Source: Leptolyngbya boryana PCC 6306 (GTDB taxonomy: Bacteria > Cyanobacteriota > Cyanobacteriia > Leptolyngbyales > Leptolyngbyaceae). From it: a stretch of 64,000 nt of DNA. The number at the start of each line of letters is the position of its first letter. Within the stretch, counting starts at the first letter, position 1. Where the stretch lies: contig NZ_KB731324.1 in assembly GCF_000353285.1 (NCBI RefSeq), forward strand, positions 3,242,577-3,306,576, given 5' to 3'. Positions 52,799 to 61,938 of this stretch are shown here, in pieces. Under the pieces are notes generated by a model that searched no databases, had not been told where the DNA came from, and saw only the letters and a list, made by a program, of their open reading frames with translations. A program made the translations under genes and the position numbers.

Positions 52799-53413
52799 AT
52801 GAGTTCAGCTTTAGCTGTATGGATTACCAGTACAATGCAGTCGCTGGGATACATCGGAATCGGATTTCTCATGTTCATGGAAAATCTATTCCCACCGATT
52901 CCGTCCGAGCTGATCATGCCGCTAGCTGGATTCACTGTCTCGAAAGGAGATATGGACTTTCAGTATGCCGTGCTGGCTGGTGTGGTGGGGACAATCTTAG
53001 GAACGCTGCTCTGGTACTATGGTGGACTTTTGATCGGCGAGAAGCGAATTCGAGAACTGGCAGATCGCTATGGCAAATGGATCGGCGTAACCGGTCAAGA
53101 CATTGATAAAGTCAATCGTTGGTTTTACAAACATGGAACCAAAGCCGTTTTATTTGGGCGACTCGTTCCCGGCATTCGCACGTTGATCTCGCTCCCTGCG
53201 GGGTTAAGTGGAATGCGACTCATGCCGTTTTTGGTGTATTCCACGATCGGGACAACGATTTGGACTGCCGCTTTAACGTATGTTGGGTATGTTTTGGGCG
53301 ACCAGTATGAATTGGTGGATGAATATCTTGCGCCTGTTTCTAAGATTGTTCTCGGCATTTTAGTCATCGCCTTTGTGGTTTGGTTAATTCGACATCGAAA
53401 GGCTTCCCAATAA
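52799..53413 (+). CDS. DedA-family membrane protein
   Basis: 204 residues. AGAGGAG stands 8 nt before the ATG. DedA/SNARE-associated pattern: ENLFPPIPSELIMPLAGF near the N-terminus, GTILGTLLWYYGG and the motif FGRLVPGIRTLISLPAGLSGM, whose basic residues are essential in E. coli DedA proteins. Four or five membrane segments. Now thought to be lipid flippases; the exact lipid is unknown here. Confidence 0.9.
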   Translation: MSSALAVWITSTMQSLGYIGIGFLMFMENLFPPIPSELIMPLAGFTVSKGDMDFQYAVLAGVVGTILGTLLWYYGGLLIGEKRIRELADRYGKWIGVTGQDIDKVNRWFYKHGTKAVLFGRLVPGIRTLISLPAGLSGMRLMPFLVYSTIGTTIWTAALTYVGYVLGDQYELVDEYLAPVSKIVLGILVIAFVVWLIRHRKASQ

Positions 53414-53831
53414 GGCATGGGTATCTCTAGAATTGTGCCGCAATTTTGAGATGAGACGGGGAACAGATTCAGGCGTAAACTCTTCCAGAAATAAGGCTCC
53501 TAGCTTTTGAGCAGATTGTCTCAGCACAACCGTTTAGATCACAAGCACAGGCATCAAGCGGTCGTGCCAACGCGATTTCGACTTATTGTGCGAACCTTGA
53601 CTTCAATCGTTGCGAGGATATGAGCAATGCGCGATTGTCCCTTTATTTCGTTTAATCTGATAAGGGGATTGGACATTTAGACGGACGGTGATAGGATACT
53701 CGCTCGGAAAAGTCACTCCGGATGTAGATCAATCGCTGGTGCCGATCCTTCTAATTATTAATCGTTATGATTGCAAGTTCACTTTTGCTCTCTCACATTC
53801 ACATCTACCAGGAACACAAGTCAAATCGATC

Positions 53832-55556
53832 TTGAAAAAACGTTCTAACTACTGGCAACTTCTCGCTTATCTTCGCCCCCAATGGCGCACGATCGTTTAT
53901 GCCTTGATGTGTGCGGTCATTTTTGCTGTGACTTGGCCCGCCATGGCATTTTTGTCAGAAAAAATGTCTCGGTTTATCAGCGAGGGGCGAATTGCTGCAA
54001 TTGCGGAAACCGCTGGCTATGTGATTTTGATTTGGGGAAGCCAAAAACTTGCACAATACGGTCAAGAAACGCTGATTGCCAAAGCTTCGTTGAGTATTGC
54101 GATGGAGTTGAGAAATCGCACGTTTTCTCATATTCAACGCTTGAGTCTCGCTTATTTTGAGACTGTGCAGACTGGAGATCTCACCTATCGATTGACAGAA
54201 GATGTCGATCGCATTGGTGAGGTAATTCAGAAGCTCTTTAGCCAGTTTGTGCCGAATGCGATGAAGCTCGTTGTGACGCTGATTACGATGCTGTATTTCA
54301 ATTGGCAGTTGACGCTTTCAACGCTGATCGTGGCTCCGTTGCTAGCTGGATTAACGGCTTGGTTTGGCGAGAAGATGCGGAAGTTGTCGTATCGGAGCCA
54401 GAGCCGGATTTCAGACTTGTCGGCGTTGCTGACAGAGATGTTAAGTGGCGTGAGATTAGTGCGCGCCTTTGCAGCGGAGGATTATGCGATCGAACAATTC
54501 CGCCGAGGTTCAGAACGCAATCGTCAAGCCAGATACGCGACAGAACGCTTGAGAGCGATTCAATACCCAGTTCAAGGATTTTTAGATGCGCTAGGAATTC
54601 TCGCGCTCTTGTTAGTGGGCAGTTGGCAAATCTCCCAAGGGAATTTGACGGGCAGTGAATTCATTGCGTTCGTGGTCGCGGTCGCGATGTTGTTTGAGCC
54701 GATTAGCACAGTGACATTGAACTACAACGAGTTTAAGCAGGGAGAGGCTTCGGTCGATCGTGTGTTTGAACTGTTGCAGATTAACCCGTCGATCGTGGAA
54801 CAACCCGATGCCAAAGTTCTGCCTTCTGTGACCGGGAGAATTGAATTTGAGAATGTCTCTTTTGCCTATCGTCCGGATCGTCCTGTTCTGCAAGATTTGA
54901 GTCTGCGAGTCTATCCGGGCGAAATGGTGGCTTTAGTGGGGGCATCGGGTGCAGGTAAAACGACGCTCGTGAATTTAATTCCACGATTTTATGATCCTCA
55001 AGCAGGAGAAATCTGGATTGATGGCACGAACATTCGCGATGTCTCGCTGAAAAGTTTGCGGCATCAAATCGGGATTGTGCCGCAGGAAACGATTTTGTTT
55101 ACGGGAACGATCGCGCAAAATATCGCCTTTGGACAACTCGATTTTGATATGAATGCAGTTCGAGAAGCTGCCAAGATTGCCAATGCTCATCAGTTTATTA
55201 GTCAATTCCCCGATGGCTATGAAACTTGGGTCGGTGAGCGAGGAGTAAATTTATCGGGAGGACAGCGGCAGCGGTTAGCGATCGCGCGGGCGGTGCTGCT
55301 CAATCCTCGGATCTTGATTCTCGACGAAGCAACTTCAGCGTTGGATTCAGAATCCGAAGCTTTGGTTCAAGAAGCTTTAGAACGCATTATGCAAGGTCGA
55401 ACTGTGTTTATCATCGCGCATCGTTTAGCGACGGTGAGACGCGTCGATCGCATTCTGGTCATGGAGAAAGGACGAGTTGTAGAGTCTGGAACTCATACAG
55501 AATTGCTCGCAGAAGGCGGACGATATGCACGATTCTATGCACAGCAGTTTAGCTAA
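53832..55556 (+). CDS. MsbA-like ABC exporter (fused permease and ATPase)
   Basis: 574 residues from a TTG at 53832, which opens just before the conserved YWQLLAYLRPQWRTI. A GTG at 53688 would add 48 residues with no family match. Six membrane helices span about 15-300, with the coupling-helix region AYFETVQTGDLTYRLTEDVDRI. The ATPase has Walker A GASGAGKTTL, signature NLSGGQRQRLAIARA, Walker B ILILDEATSAL and the H-loop IIAHRLATV. A lipid or lipid-linked sugar exporter is likely, given the nearby polysaccharide genes and DedA. Confidence 0.88.
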   Translation: MKKRSNYWQLLAYLRPQWRTIVYALMCAVIFAVTWPAMAFLSEKMSRFISEGRIAAIAETAGYVILIWGSQKLAQYGQETLIAKASLSIAMELRNRTFSHIQRLSLAYFETVQTGDLTYRLTEDVDRIGEVIQKLFSQFVPNAMKLVVTLITMLYFNWQLTLSTLIVAPLLAGLTAWFGEKMRKLSYRSQSRISDLSALLTEMLSGVRLVRAFAAEDYAIEQFRRGSERNRQARYATERLRAIQYPVQGFLDALGILALLLVGSWQISQGNLTGSEFIAFVVAVAMLFEPISTVTLNYNEFKQGEASVDRVFELLQINPSIVEQPDAKVLPSVTGRIEFENVSFAYRPDRPVLQDLSLRVYPGEMVALVGASGAGKTTLVNLIPRFYDPQAGEIWIDGTNIRDVSLKSLRHQIGIVPQETILFTGTIAQNIAFGQLDFDMNAVREAAKIANAHQFISQFPDGYETWVGERGVNLSGGQRQRLAIARAVLLNPRILILDEATSALDSESEALVQEALERIMQGRTVFIIAHRLATVRRVDRILVMEKGRVVESGTHTELLAEGGRYARFYAQQFS

Positions 55557-55724
55557 GCTTCACGTTTACCATCTGTGGAGCAACGATCGGGTGTCATTTT
55601 GATTGTTCTATAGCAATCCGGTTTGAGGTGTAGAGGCTAAGAAGAGTAGGGAGTAGGGAGCTAATCCAGAGAACTACTCCCCACTTCACAACTGATTTGG
55701 AATTGCGATTTATAGGTTTCGATC

Positions 55725-56210
55725 ATGACCCTACCCATTAAATGCCTGACTCAACCCTTGATGGATGCGATCGCTGAACAAGCCCGCACGAGTCCTCGCC
55801 ATCGCAAGAACTACAATTTTCATGAGCATAGCGACATTGTTCAACGCTTTCTCAATGTTTTGCAGCCTGAAACTTATGTTCGCCCACACCGCCATGTTCG
55901 CCCAGAAGGTAAGAGTGGCTTTGAATTCTTTCTAGTGTTGCAAGGCGCGATCGGTATTCTGATTTTAGATGGATCCGGAGAAGTCATTCATACCGAGAAA
56001 ATTAGCGCAACTGGAACGACTAGAGGAGTAGAACTTGGAGAAGGCATGTTTCACACTTTGATCGCGCTTGAGCCAGATACCGTCATGTTTGAGTTAAAAG
56101 AAGGACCTTACATGCCGATCGAAGACAAGGACTTTCTGCAAACTTTTCCTTTAGAAAATACAGCCGAAGCTCAACAGTGGATTCAAACTTGGATGCAACA
56201 TTTTCAGTAG
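55725..56210 (+). CDS. WbuC-family cupin protein
   Basis: 161 residues. Single cupin fold with the metal-binding pattern VRPHRHVRPEGKSGFEFFLVLQGAIGILI and a late HTLIALEPDTVMFELKEGPY. The length and N-terminal LTQPLMDAIAEQARTSPRHR fit WbuC, which is found in O-antigen and capsule loci. ATG at 55725 with an AGGTTTCG context. The biochemical role of WbuC is not established. Confidence 0.82.
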   Translation: MTLPIKCLTQPLMDAIAEQARTSPRHRKNYNFHEHSDIVQRFLNVLQPETYVRPHRHVRPEGKSGFEFFLVLQGAIGILILDGSGEVIHTEKISATGTTRGVELGEGMFHTLIALEPDTVMFELKEGPYMPIEDKDFLQTFPLENTAEAQQWIQTWMQHFQ

Positions 56211-56371
56211 TACTGTGCAGGTGCATCTATTCAGAATCGATCGTAGAACGAGACTTCAACTTGAGTCTATTGCTCAAGCAAAATTGAAGTGAGCTTTTCG
56301 GAATACTAAAGTTCTGATTCATGGCAACCTTCTTTTACTGTCAGTCGCTTCTGAGTCAAAGCGCAATGTGC

Positions 56372-56809
56372 TTACACTCCAGTCGAACCGAATCCACCTG
56401 CTCCGCGAATAGTGTCAGATAAACGATCGACTTCTTCAAGCTCTGCGCGAATCACAGGCACAATGACCATTTGGGCAATTTTCATATGCTTCAGCACCTT
56501 GAAAGATTCTTGCCCATGATTGATCAAAATCACTCCAATTTCACCTCGATAGCCTGCATCAACTGTGCCTGGAGTATTGAGAACCGTAATCGAATGCTTC
56601 AGTGCTAGCCCACTTCTCGGACGAATTTGGGCTTCAGTTCCGAGCGGTAGCTCGATCGCGATTCCTGTTCCAATCAGCGCTGTCTTTCCAGGAGGAATGT
56701 CTTGCTCTTCTAGCGCAAACAGATCCAAACCTGAATCATCTTCATGTTCGTATCGGGGTAGCTTAGCAGAGTCTACTAGCTTGACAAGTTTTACTTTTGC
56801 GCTTTGCAT
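56372..56809 (-). CDS. dut: dUTPase
   Basis: Trimeric dUTP diphosphatase, 145 residues. All five motifs are present: [50 protein letters not shown] and the C-terminal [10 protein letters not shown] that closes over the active site. Start ATG 11 bp after the stop of the leftward hflX gene, so probably co-transcribed. Confidence 0.95.
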   Translation of the reverse strand: MQSAKVKLVKLVDSAKLPRYEHEDDSGLDLFALEEQDIPPGKTALIGTGIAIELPLGTEAQIRPRSGLALKHSITVLNTPGTVDAGYRGEIGVILINHGQESFKVLKHMKIAQMVIVPVIRAELEEVDRLSDTIRGAGGFGSTGV

Positions 56810-56820
56810 ACCTTACAACA

Positions 56821-58539
56821 TTAGCTTGACATCGCATATCGAACCAACTGACATAATCGCTGTCTGAGTGTTTCCAGCCCTAGTCGCTCATGGGCTGAGA
56901 TAAATGCGGCTTGAGGAAACTCTTCGCGAGCGATCGCTAATTGTTCTGCATCGACTTGATCGATTTTATTAAACGCTAAGAGTGCAGGCCCCGGTGTAAT
57001 AGGCATCTCACCCAGAATGTGCATCACCGATCGAATCTGACTTTGCCAAGCCGGATGCGACAGATCCACCACATGCAGCAAAGCGTCCGCCTCTGTCACT
57101 TCTTCTAATGTGGCACGAAACGCATCCATCAAAGAAGGCGGCAATTCATGAATAAATCCAACGGTATCCGTTAACAACAGTTGCGTTGCTTCATGTGTTT
57201 CTGAATCGGTGAAATTTAATCGCCGAGTTGTTGGATCAAGTGTTGCAAAAAGCTGATCGGCTGTATAGACTTCAGCATTTGTTAAAGCATTGAGTAATGT
57301 AGATTTTCCTGCATTGGTATAGCCGACCACTGCGATCGAGGGAATTTCTTCGTGCTGTCGGCGCTGTCTCAGGCGCGCTCGATGCGCTTGGAGCTGATTC
57401 ACCTCTTGCTGAAGTCGCGAAATTCGCCGCTGAATTGCGCGGCGTTCGGTTTCTAGCTTCGTTTCTCCAGGTCCTCTTGTACCGATCCCGCCTCCTAATC
57501 GAGACATCGCTTGTCCGCGTCCTGACAATCGCGGCAGCATATATTCAAGCTGAGCCAGTTCCACTTGAAGTTTTCCGGCTCCAGACTGTGCTCGTTGCGC
57601 GAAAATATCCAAGATGACTTCGGTACGATCGACAATTCGGATGCCAATCTGCATCTCTAAATTACGAACCTGAGCCGGGGAAAGATCACGATCGAACACA
57701 ATCAAACTTGCCCCGACCGTTTGCGCTGCCAAAGTAATTTCTTGGACTTTTCCTTCTCCGACTACGGTTTGAGGATGCGGACGCGGGCGTTTCTGCTTCA
57801 CCGTTTGCAGGACTTCGCCGCCTGCGGTTTCGACCAGTCTTGCCAGTTCCTCTAACTCGGTCTGAAACCGTTGCGCTGACTTATTATCCGTTTGTAATCC
57901 GACAATTAAGACCTGATCATGATCGCGATCGACTTGCTGAGCAATATACTCACGGCGAAATTCTTCTTCTAGCCCTTCAACCAACGCCAGAAAATCTTGC
58001 TCTGAAACCACGTCTAACCCTAGCGGCGGCGAGACTGTCCAACTCACCTCTGGATGCGGCACTAAATGCGCTAAGTAAGCCGCCTTCACATATCCGGTTG
58101 CACCACCACCTCGCCGCTCAAATCCGCCTCCCGTCAGCGTTAATGCTACATAGGTATCTAGTCGTTGCAATGCCATCACCGTCAGCATTGCGTCTCCCGG
58201 TGGATCTGACTTGAGTTGAGTCGCAATACAACGAATGCCACAGAGTCGCTCTGCACCATAACGCGGCAGTTCCAGCATTGGAATCTGAGTTTGGCGTAAA
58301 GTTCCAACCCCAACCCGAATCACTTGACCGCGACGATTCACATACGTACAAACGGGCTGATTGATTTCAGAACTAATGGCTGCGATCCGTTGAGCAAACT
58401 CGGCTGTAGTGATGCGATCGCCCGGTAAGCGCTGATGATACAGCCGTTGAAGCTGCTTGAGTTGACTGCTCTTTAGACCTTGGAGGTTTCCGTAGACGGT
58501 TTCGATAACTAAACTTTGCCAAACGCGACTTGATCTCAT
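56821..58539 (-). CDS. hflX: GTPase HflX, cyanobacterial long form
   Basis: 572 residues from the ATG at 58539; an in-frame TTG at 58590 adds 17 residues without family match. The HflX N-terminal domain (LIVGLQTD to IFDRDLSPAQVRNLE) precedes the GTPase domain with G1 GYTNAGKSTLLNAL, G3 DTVGFI and G4 AFNKID. About 200 residues (ETVYGNLQGLKSSQLKQL onward) stand before the usual HflX start; this is the extended form seen in many cyanobacteria. Acts on ribosomes, splitting or rescuing them under stress. Confidence 0.92.
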   Translation of the reverse strand: MRSSRVWQSLVIETVYGNLQGLKSSQLKQLQRLYHQRLPGDRITTAEFAQRIAAISSEINQPVCTYVNRRGQVIRVGVGTLRQTQIPMLELPRYGAERLCGIRCIATQLKSDPPGDAMLTVMALQRLDTYVALTLTGGGFERRGGGATGYVKAAYLAHLVPHPEVSWTVSPPLGLDVVSEQDFLALVEGLEEEFRREYIAQQVDRDHDQVLIVGLQTDNKSAQRFQTELEELARLVETAGGEVLQTVKQKRPRPHPQTVVGEGKVQEITLAAQTVGASLIVFDRDLSPAQVRNLEMQIGIRIVDRTEVILDIFAQRAQSGAGKLQVELAQLEYMLPRLSGRGQAMSRLGGGIGTRGPGETKLETERRAIQRRISRLQQEVNQLQAHRARLRQRRQHEEIPSIAVVGYTNAGKSTLLNALTNAEVYTADQLFATLDPTTRRLNFTDSETHEATQLLLTDTVGFIHELPPSLMDAFRATLEEVTEADALLHVVDLSHPAWQSQIRSVMHILGEMPITPGPALLAFNKIDQVDAEQLAIAREEFPQAAFISAHERLGLETLRQRLCQLVRYAMSS

Positions 58540-58662
58540 TCTAGATCGCAGAAGACAGTTGCAAGTTACAGTTTGTGAAATCGCAGACAAATTCTCGCTG
58601 CCCTAAACCGCCTGCGTCAACCTCGATCGCTTGAGTCAATCAATTTGACATCCATCTTACTT

Positions 58663-60489
58663 TTACCCGATCGCATTTCCTGATTCCATCAAAATCTGAC
58701 GCACCTGATCATGCGTTAAAGTTGGGTTTGCGCTTAACATCAATGCAACTACACCCGACACATAAGGTGCTGCCAGAGATGTGCCCCACCAGCCCGATTG
58801 ATAGCTATTTCCTGGCACTGTTGTTTCAATGTCTTGTCCAGGTGCAAGCACATAATTCATCTTTGGATTCGACCCCGATCGATTTGAAAAGGCAGTGAGT
58901 TGTCGATCGCGATCAACTGCTCCCACAGCAATCCCAAACTGTGTTGCATAGCTCGCTGGATTGCTCGGTTGAGAGGCTCCTTCATTTAATGCCGCAGTCA
59001 CAGTTATCACATTGCGGCTAGCAGCATAGGCAATTGCCTCTCTGAGTTCTGCGGAATCTGTCCACCACAGCGACATATTAATCACACGTGCCCCATTATC
59101 CACGGCATAGCGAATCGCTCTTGCTAAGTTCCCATTCCAGTTATCTTGAGCATTCGTCACCCGCAGTGGCATTAACTTAGCACTGTAAGCAACTCCTGTG
59201 ATACCAACATTGTTTTGAGCCGCAGCAATCACTCCACTTACCGCAGTTCCATGAACACTCGAAGGTGAAATATCGTTGTTGTTTAAGCTAAAGTTCCAGC
59301 CATTTACGTCATCAATAAAGCCATTGCGATCGTCATCAATGCCATTGTTAGGAATTTCACCTGGATTCGTCCAGATATTAGACTTGAGATCAGAATGAGT
59401 GATATCAATACCAGAATCAATCACAGCGATCGTAATTCCCTGCCCCGTATAGCCTCGCGCCCAAACTTCTGGAATATTCAGCATATCTATGCTCCAAGAC
59501 GTTGCTGGAACTGAAGTCATAGGAGCTTGTTTCACAGCAGTAGCAACTGCGATCGCGGCATTCACAAGCCCATAACCAAAACTTGCACTATAGCTTGGGC
59601 TTGGAGCATAACTTTGCTCAAAGGATTGAATGCGGAAATTTCCGAAGTCTAGAAGTGTGACCGTCTGGAATTGAAGCTGATTGATGCCCCAGTAGCCGGC
59701 TGCACCTGTCGTTGATTGCTGCCATAAAATATCCGTTGTTCCATCTTGGTTGTAGTCACTTAAGCCTTTGATATCCCAAGAAAAATCAGGCGCGATCGAC
59801 AAATTAGACTTCTTGCCGACGCTCATGCCATTAATTTGCCAGATCTGAACTTGTCCCGATTGCCCATTGCGCCAAAGCAGATCGAATTGTCGATCTCCAT
59901 TAAAGTCACCGCTGCCTTCCAATGTCCAACCTGCAACAGAGTCGATGTAGAGACTGCGTTCTAAGGTTGTGCCATTCATCTGCCAGAACGCGTTTTCATG
60001 AGTTCGATCGTTGCGCCAAAACAGATCTAAATCGCCATCATTGTCATAGTCCTGAACATCTGCAATCTGCCATGCTAAGTCACTGATTGTTGTCGTAATT
60101 TGGCTCGATTCGAGAGACATGGCATTCAAGCGCCAGAATGCGACTTCTCCAGAACGCTGATTACGCCAAAGAATATCGCGATCGCGGTCGCCATCAAGGT
60201 CTCCAATTCGCTCAATCTGCCAGTTCAGGTCACTAACGGTGTAAAGATCGACGCGCTGTCCCTTGGTCAGAAAGTAGTAGCTTTGACGATCGCGCCAGAG
60301 TAAATCAGGATTGCCATCGCGATCGTAGTCATAGATATCAATGATTTGTGTATTGCGATCGAGAACGTAAGAAGCTCGATTGACCGCACGATTTTCCGCG
60401 ATCGAGAACCAAGACAATTCATTGGAGTTTGCAGCAATCAGATCACTGGGATTCGCGATCGCACTCCAAGCAGGCTTGTCGAAAGACAT
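58663..60489 (-). CDS. Subtilase (S8) with N-terminal FG-GAP repeats
   Basis: 608 residues. Five calcium-type repeats with D-x-D-x-DG-x-x-DLLW lie at about 50-270 (YDYDRDGNPDLLW, GDFNGDRQFDLLW and others), each followed by a W-x-x-N/W strand. A linker region (FGYGLVNAAIAVATAV) leads to the catalytic domain: Asp-358 in AVIDSGID, His-413 in SSVHGTAVSG, Asn-502 in ALNEG and Ser-571 in GTSLAAPYVSG. All catalytic residues are intact. There is no signal peptide, so export would need a non-classical or type I route. ATG at 60489. Domain order is unusual but seen in some cyanobacterial subtilases. Confidence 0.87.
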   Translation of the reverse strand: MSFDKPAWSAIANPSDLIAANSNELSWFSIAENRAVNRASYVLDRNTQIIDIYDYDRDGNPDLLWRDRQSYYFLTKGQRVDLYTVSDLNWQIERIGDLDGDRDRDILWRNQRSGEVAFWRLNAMSLESSQITTTISDLAWQIADVQDYDNDGDLDLFWRNDRTHENAFWQMNGTTLERSLYIDSVAGWTLEGSGDFNGDRQFDLLWRNGQSGQVQIWQINGMSVGKKSNLSIAPDFSWDIKGLSDYNQDGTTDILWQQSTTGAAGYWGINQLQFQTVTLLDFGNFRIQSFEQSYAPSPSYSASFGYGLVNAAIAVATAVKQAPMTSVPATSWSIDMLNIPEVWARGYTGQGITIAVIDSGIDITHSDLKSNIWTNPGEIPNNGIDDDRNGFIDDVNGWNFSLNNNDISPSSVHGTAVSGVIAAAQNNVGITGVAYSAKLMPLRVTNAQDNWNGNLARAIRYAVDNGARVINMSLWWTDSAELREAIAYAASRNVITVTAALNEGASQPSNPASYATQFGIAVGAVDRDRQLTAFSNRSGSNPKMNYVLAPGQDIETTVPGNSYQSGWWGTSLAAPYVSGVVALMLSANPTLTHDQVRQILMESGNAIG

Positions 60490-60573
60490 AGTGACGAATT
60501 AAGGCAGGAACGACCTTCCCAGAGTTCCCGCTTCAATTCGTCAAATCTTTATAACACTGGTGATCCTAATCAC

Positions 60574-61047
60574 CTAGCAACAGTTCACCCAGCTAGAGCG
60601 AATCGCGCCATCTTCACCGTAGTAAAACTCTTTTTTCCAAATCGGGGCGCGATGTTTCAGCGTATCGATCGCGTATTTACAAGCCTCAAATGCTTCCGTC
60701 CGATGCGGGCATCCAACGGCAATTAATACACTGATTTCCCCAATCTCTAATCGTCCAACGCGGTGATGAATCACGACATGAGTGACATCCTTCCAAGTTT
60801 GTCGAATCTCAGATGCAATTTCTTTGAAAACCGCGATCGCCATCGGTTCATATGCTTGATACTCCAGATGCAGCACTGAAAATCCATCAGTATTGTTCCG
60901 AACCATACCGCTCATCAGCACGATCGCGCCATTGGCTGCGTCATCTGCTTGGCTGTAGACTTCTTCGATCGAAAGCGGCGCGATCGTAATCGTGAAACGA
61001 TCGCCGGGATGCGTGGGAACGGGCTTTGGCGGAGTCGATGAAATCAT
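60574..61047 (-). CDS. moaE: Molybdopterin synthase catalytic subunit MoaE
   Basis: 157 residues from the ATG at 61047; a TTG at 61062 is the alternative. Family marks: GAIVLMSGMVRNNTDGFSV, LEYQAYEPMA, VVIHHRVGRLEIGEISV, VGCPHRTEAFEACKYAIDTLK and APIWKKEFY with the catalytic Lys. It transfers sulfur to precursor Z with MoaD, which is not in the window. Just downstream of truB on the same strand. Confidence 0.93.
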   Translation of the reverse strand: MISSTPPKPVPTHPGDRFTITIAPLSIEEVYSQADDAANGAIVLMSGMVRNNTDGFSVLHLEYQAYEPMAIAVFKEIASEIRQTWKDVTHVVIHHRVGRLEIGEISVLIAVGCPHRTEAFEACKYAIDTLKHRAPIWKKEFYYGEDGAIRSSWVNCC

Positions 61048-61079
61048 AGAAGAACGCAGCAAATCAATGTTTTCTCATT

Positions 61080-61937
61080 CTAAGCAATCGGTTCGTATAC
61101 CATCTTCGGAACTAGCACCCCATCTTCTCGAACCTCCCCAATTCCTAAAAAGCGATCGCACTTCACCCGCACAATTCCTGCCGCAAGTCCCAAGGCAATT
61201 TTCTGTCCCTGACACCAGCGCCGCGCAATGATTTCGTCCACCTCCACCTCTGGCAAATGCAAAACTGCATGTTCAGAATTCATCAAAGGCGCAGGCAAGT
61301 CTTCAAGCCTCAAACTATCTGCGAGCAAAAAACCATTACTCTCGGTTCTGAGCAACTTCGCCAAAGTCGCACCTGTGCCAAGTTCCGCTCCTAAATCGCG
61401 AGCAATCGATCGAATATAAGTCCCACTCCCACAAGCGATTTCCAGATCCAACTCCGGAAACTCGCCCGCTCTCCAATCCAGCACCTTTAGGCTGTAAATT
61501 TCTACAGTTCGAGCCGGAACCTCGATCGTTTTGCCTGCCCGAGCCAAGTCATACAATCGCTTGCCATCGATTTGAATCGCACTGTAATTTGGCGGAATCT
61601 GCTCAATCACTCCTTGAAACAAAGAGAGCTTCTCTTGCACATTCTCTAAGCTCAGATTCGCAACCGCTTCTTGCGTCAGAATTTCGCCTTCCAAATCATC
61701 GGTTGTGGTCGTTACCCCAAATCGAATCGTCGCATGATAAGCCTTATCGTGATGCAGATATTGCAGCAATCGAGTCGCCCGACCGATCGCGATCGGTAAA
61801 ACGCCCGTCGCTGCCGGATCAAGCGTTCCCGCATGTCCCACTTTCTTCGTCCCCAGAATCCTCCGCACCTTCGCCACACAATCATGTGACGTAAATCCAA
61901 ACGGCTTATTGAGATTCAAAAACCCATCCACAAGCAA
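61080..61937 (-). CDS. truB: tRNA pseudouridine(55) synthase
   Basis: Makes pseudouridine-55 in the T-loop of tRNAs. 285 residues. The N-terminal GFLNLNKPFGFTSHDCV and the catalytic Asp in GHAGTLDPAATGVLPIAIG are plain; VARAGKT- and GTYIRSIARDLG-type stretches also match. The C-terminal RNA-binding extension is of ordinary length. It is 1 bp from the hydrolase gene upstream and 32 bp from moaE downstream, so the three form one leftward unit. Confidence 0.95.
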   Translation of the reverse strand: MLVDGFLNLNKPFGFTSHDCVAKVRRILGTKKVGHAGTLDPAATGVLPIAIGRATRLLQYLHHDKAYHATIRFGVTTTTDDLEGEILTQEAVANLSLENVQEKLSLFQGVIEQIPPNYSAIQIDGKRLYDLARAGKTIEVPARTVEIYSLKVLDWRAGEFPELDLEIACGSGTYIRSIARDLGAELGTGATLAKLLRTESNGFLLADSLRLEDLPAPLMNSEHAVLHLPEVEVDEIIARRWCQGQKIALGLAAGIVRVKCDRFLGIGEVREDGVLVPKMVYEPIA

Positions 61938-61938
61938 A

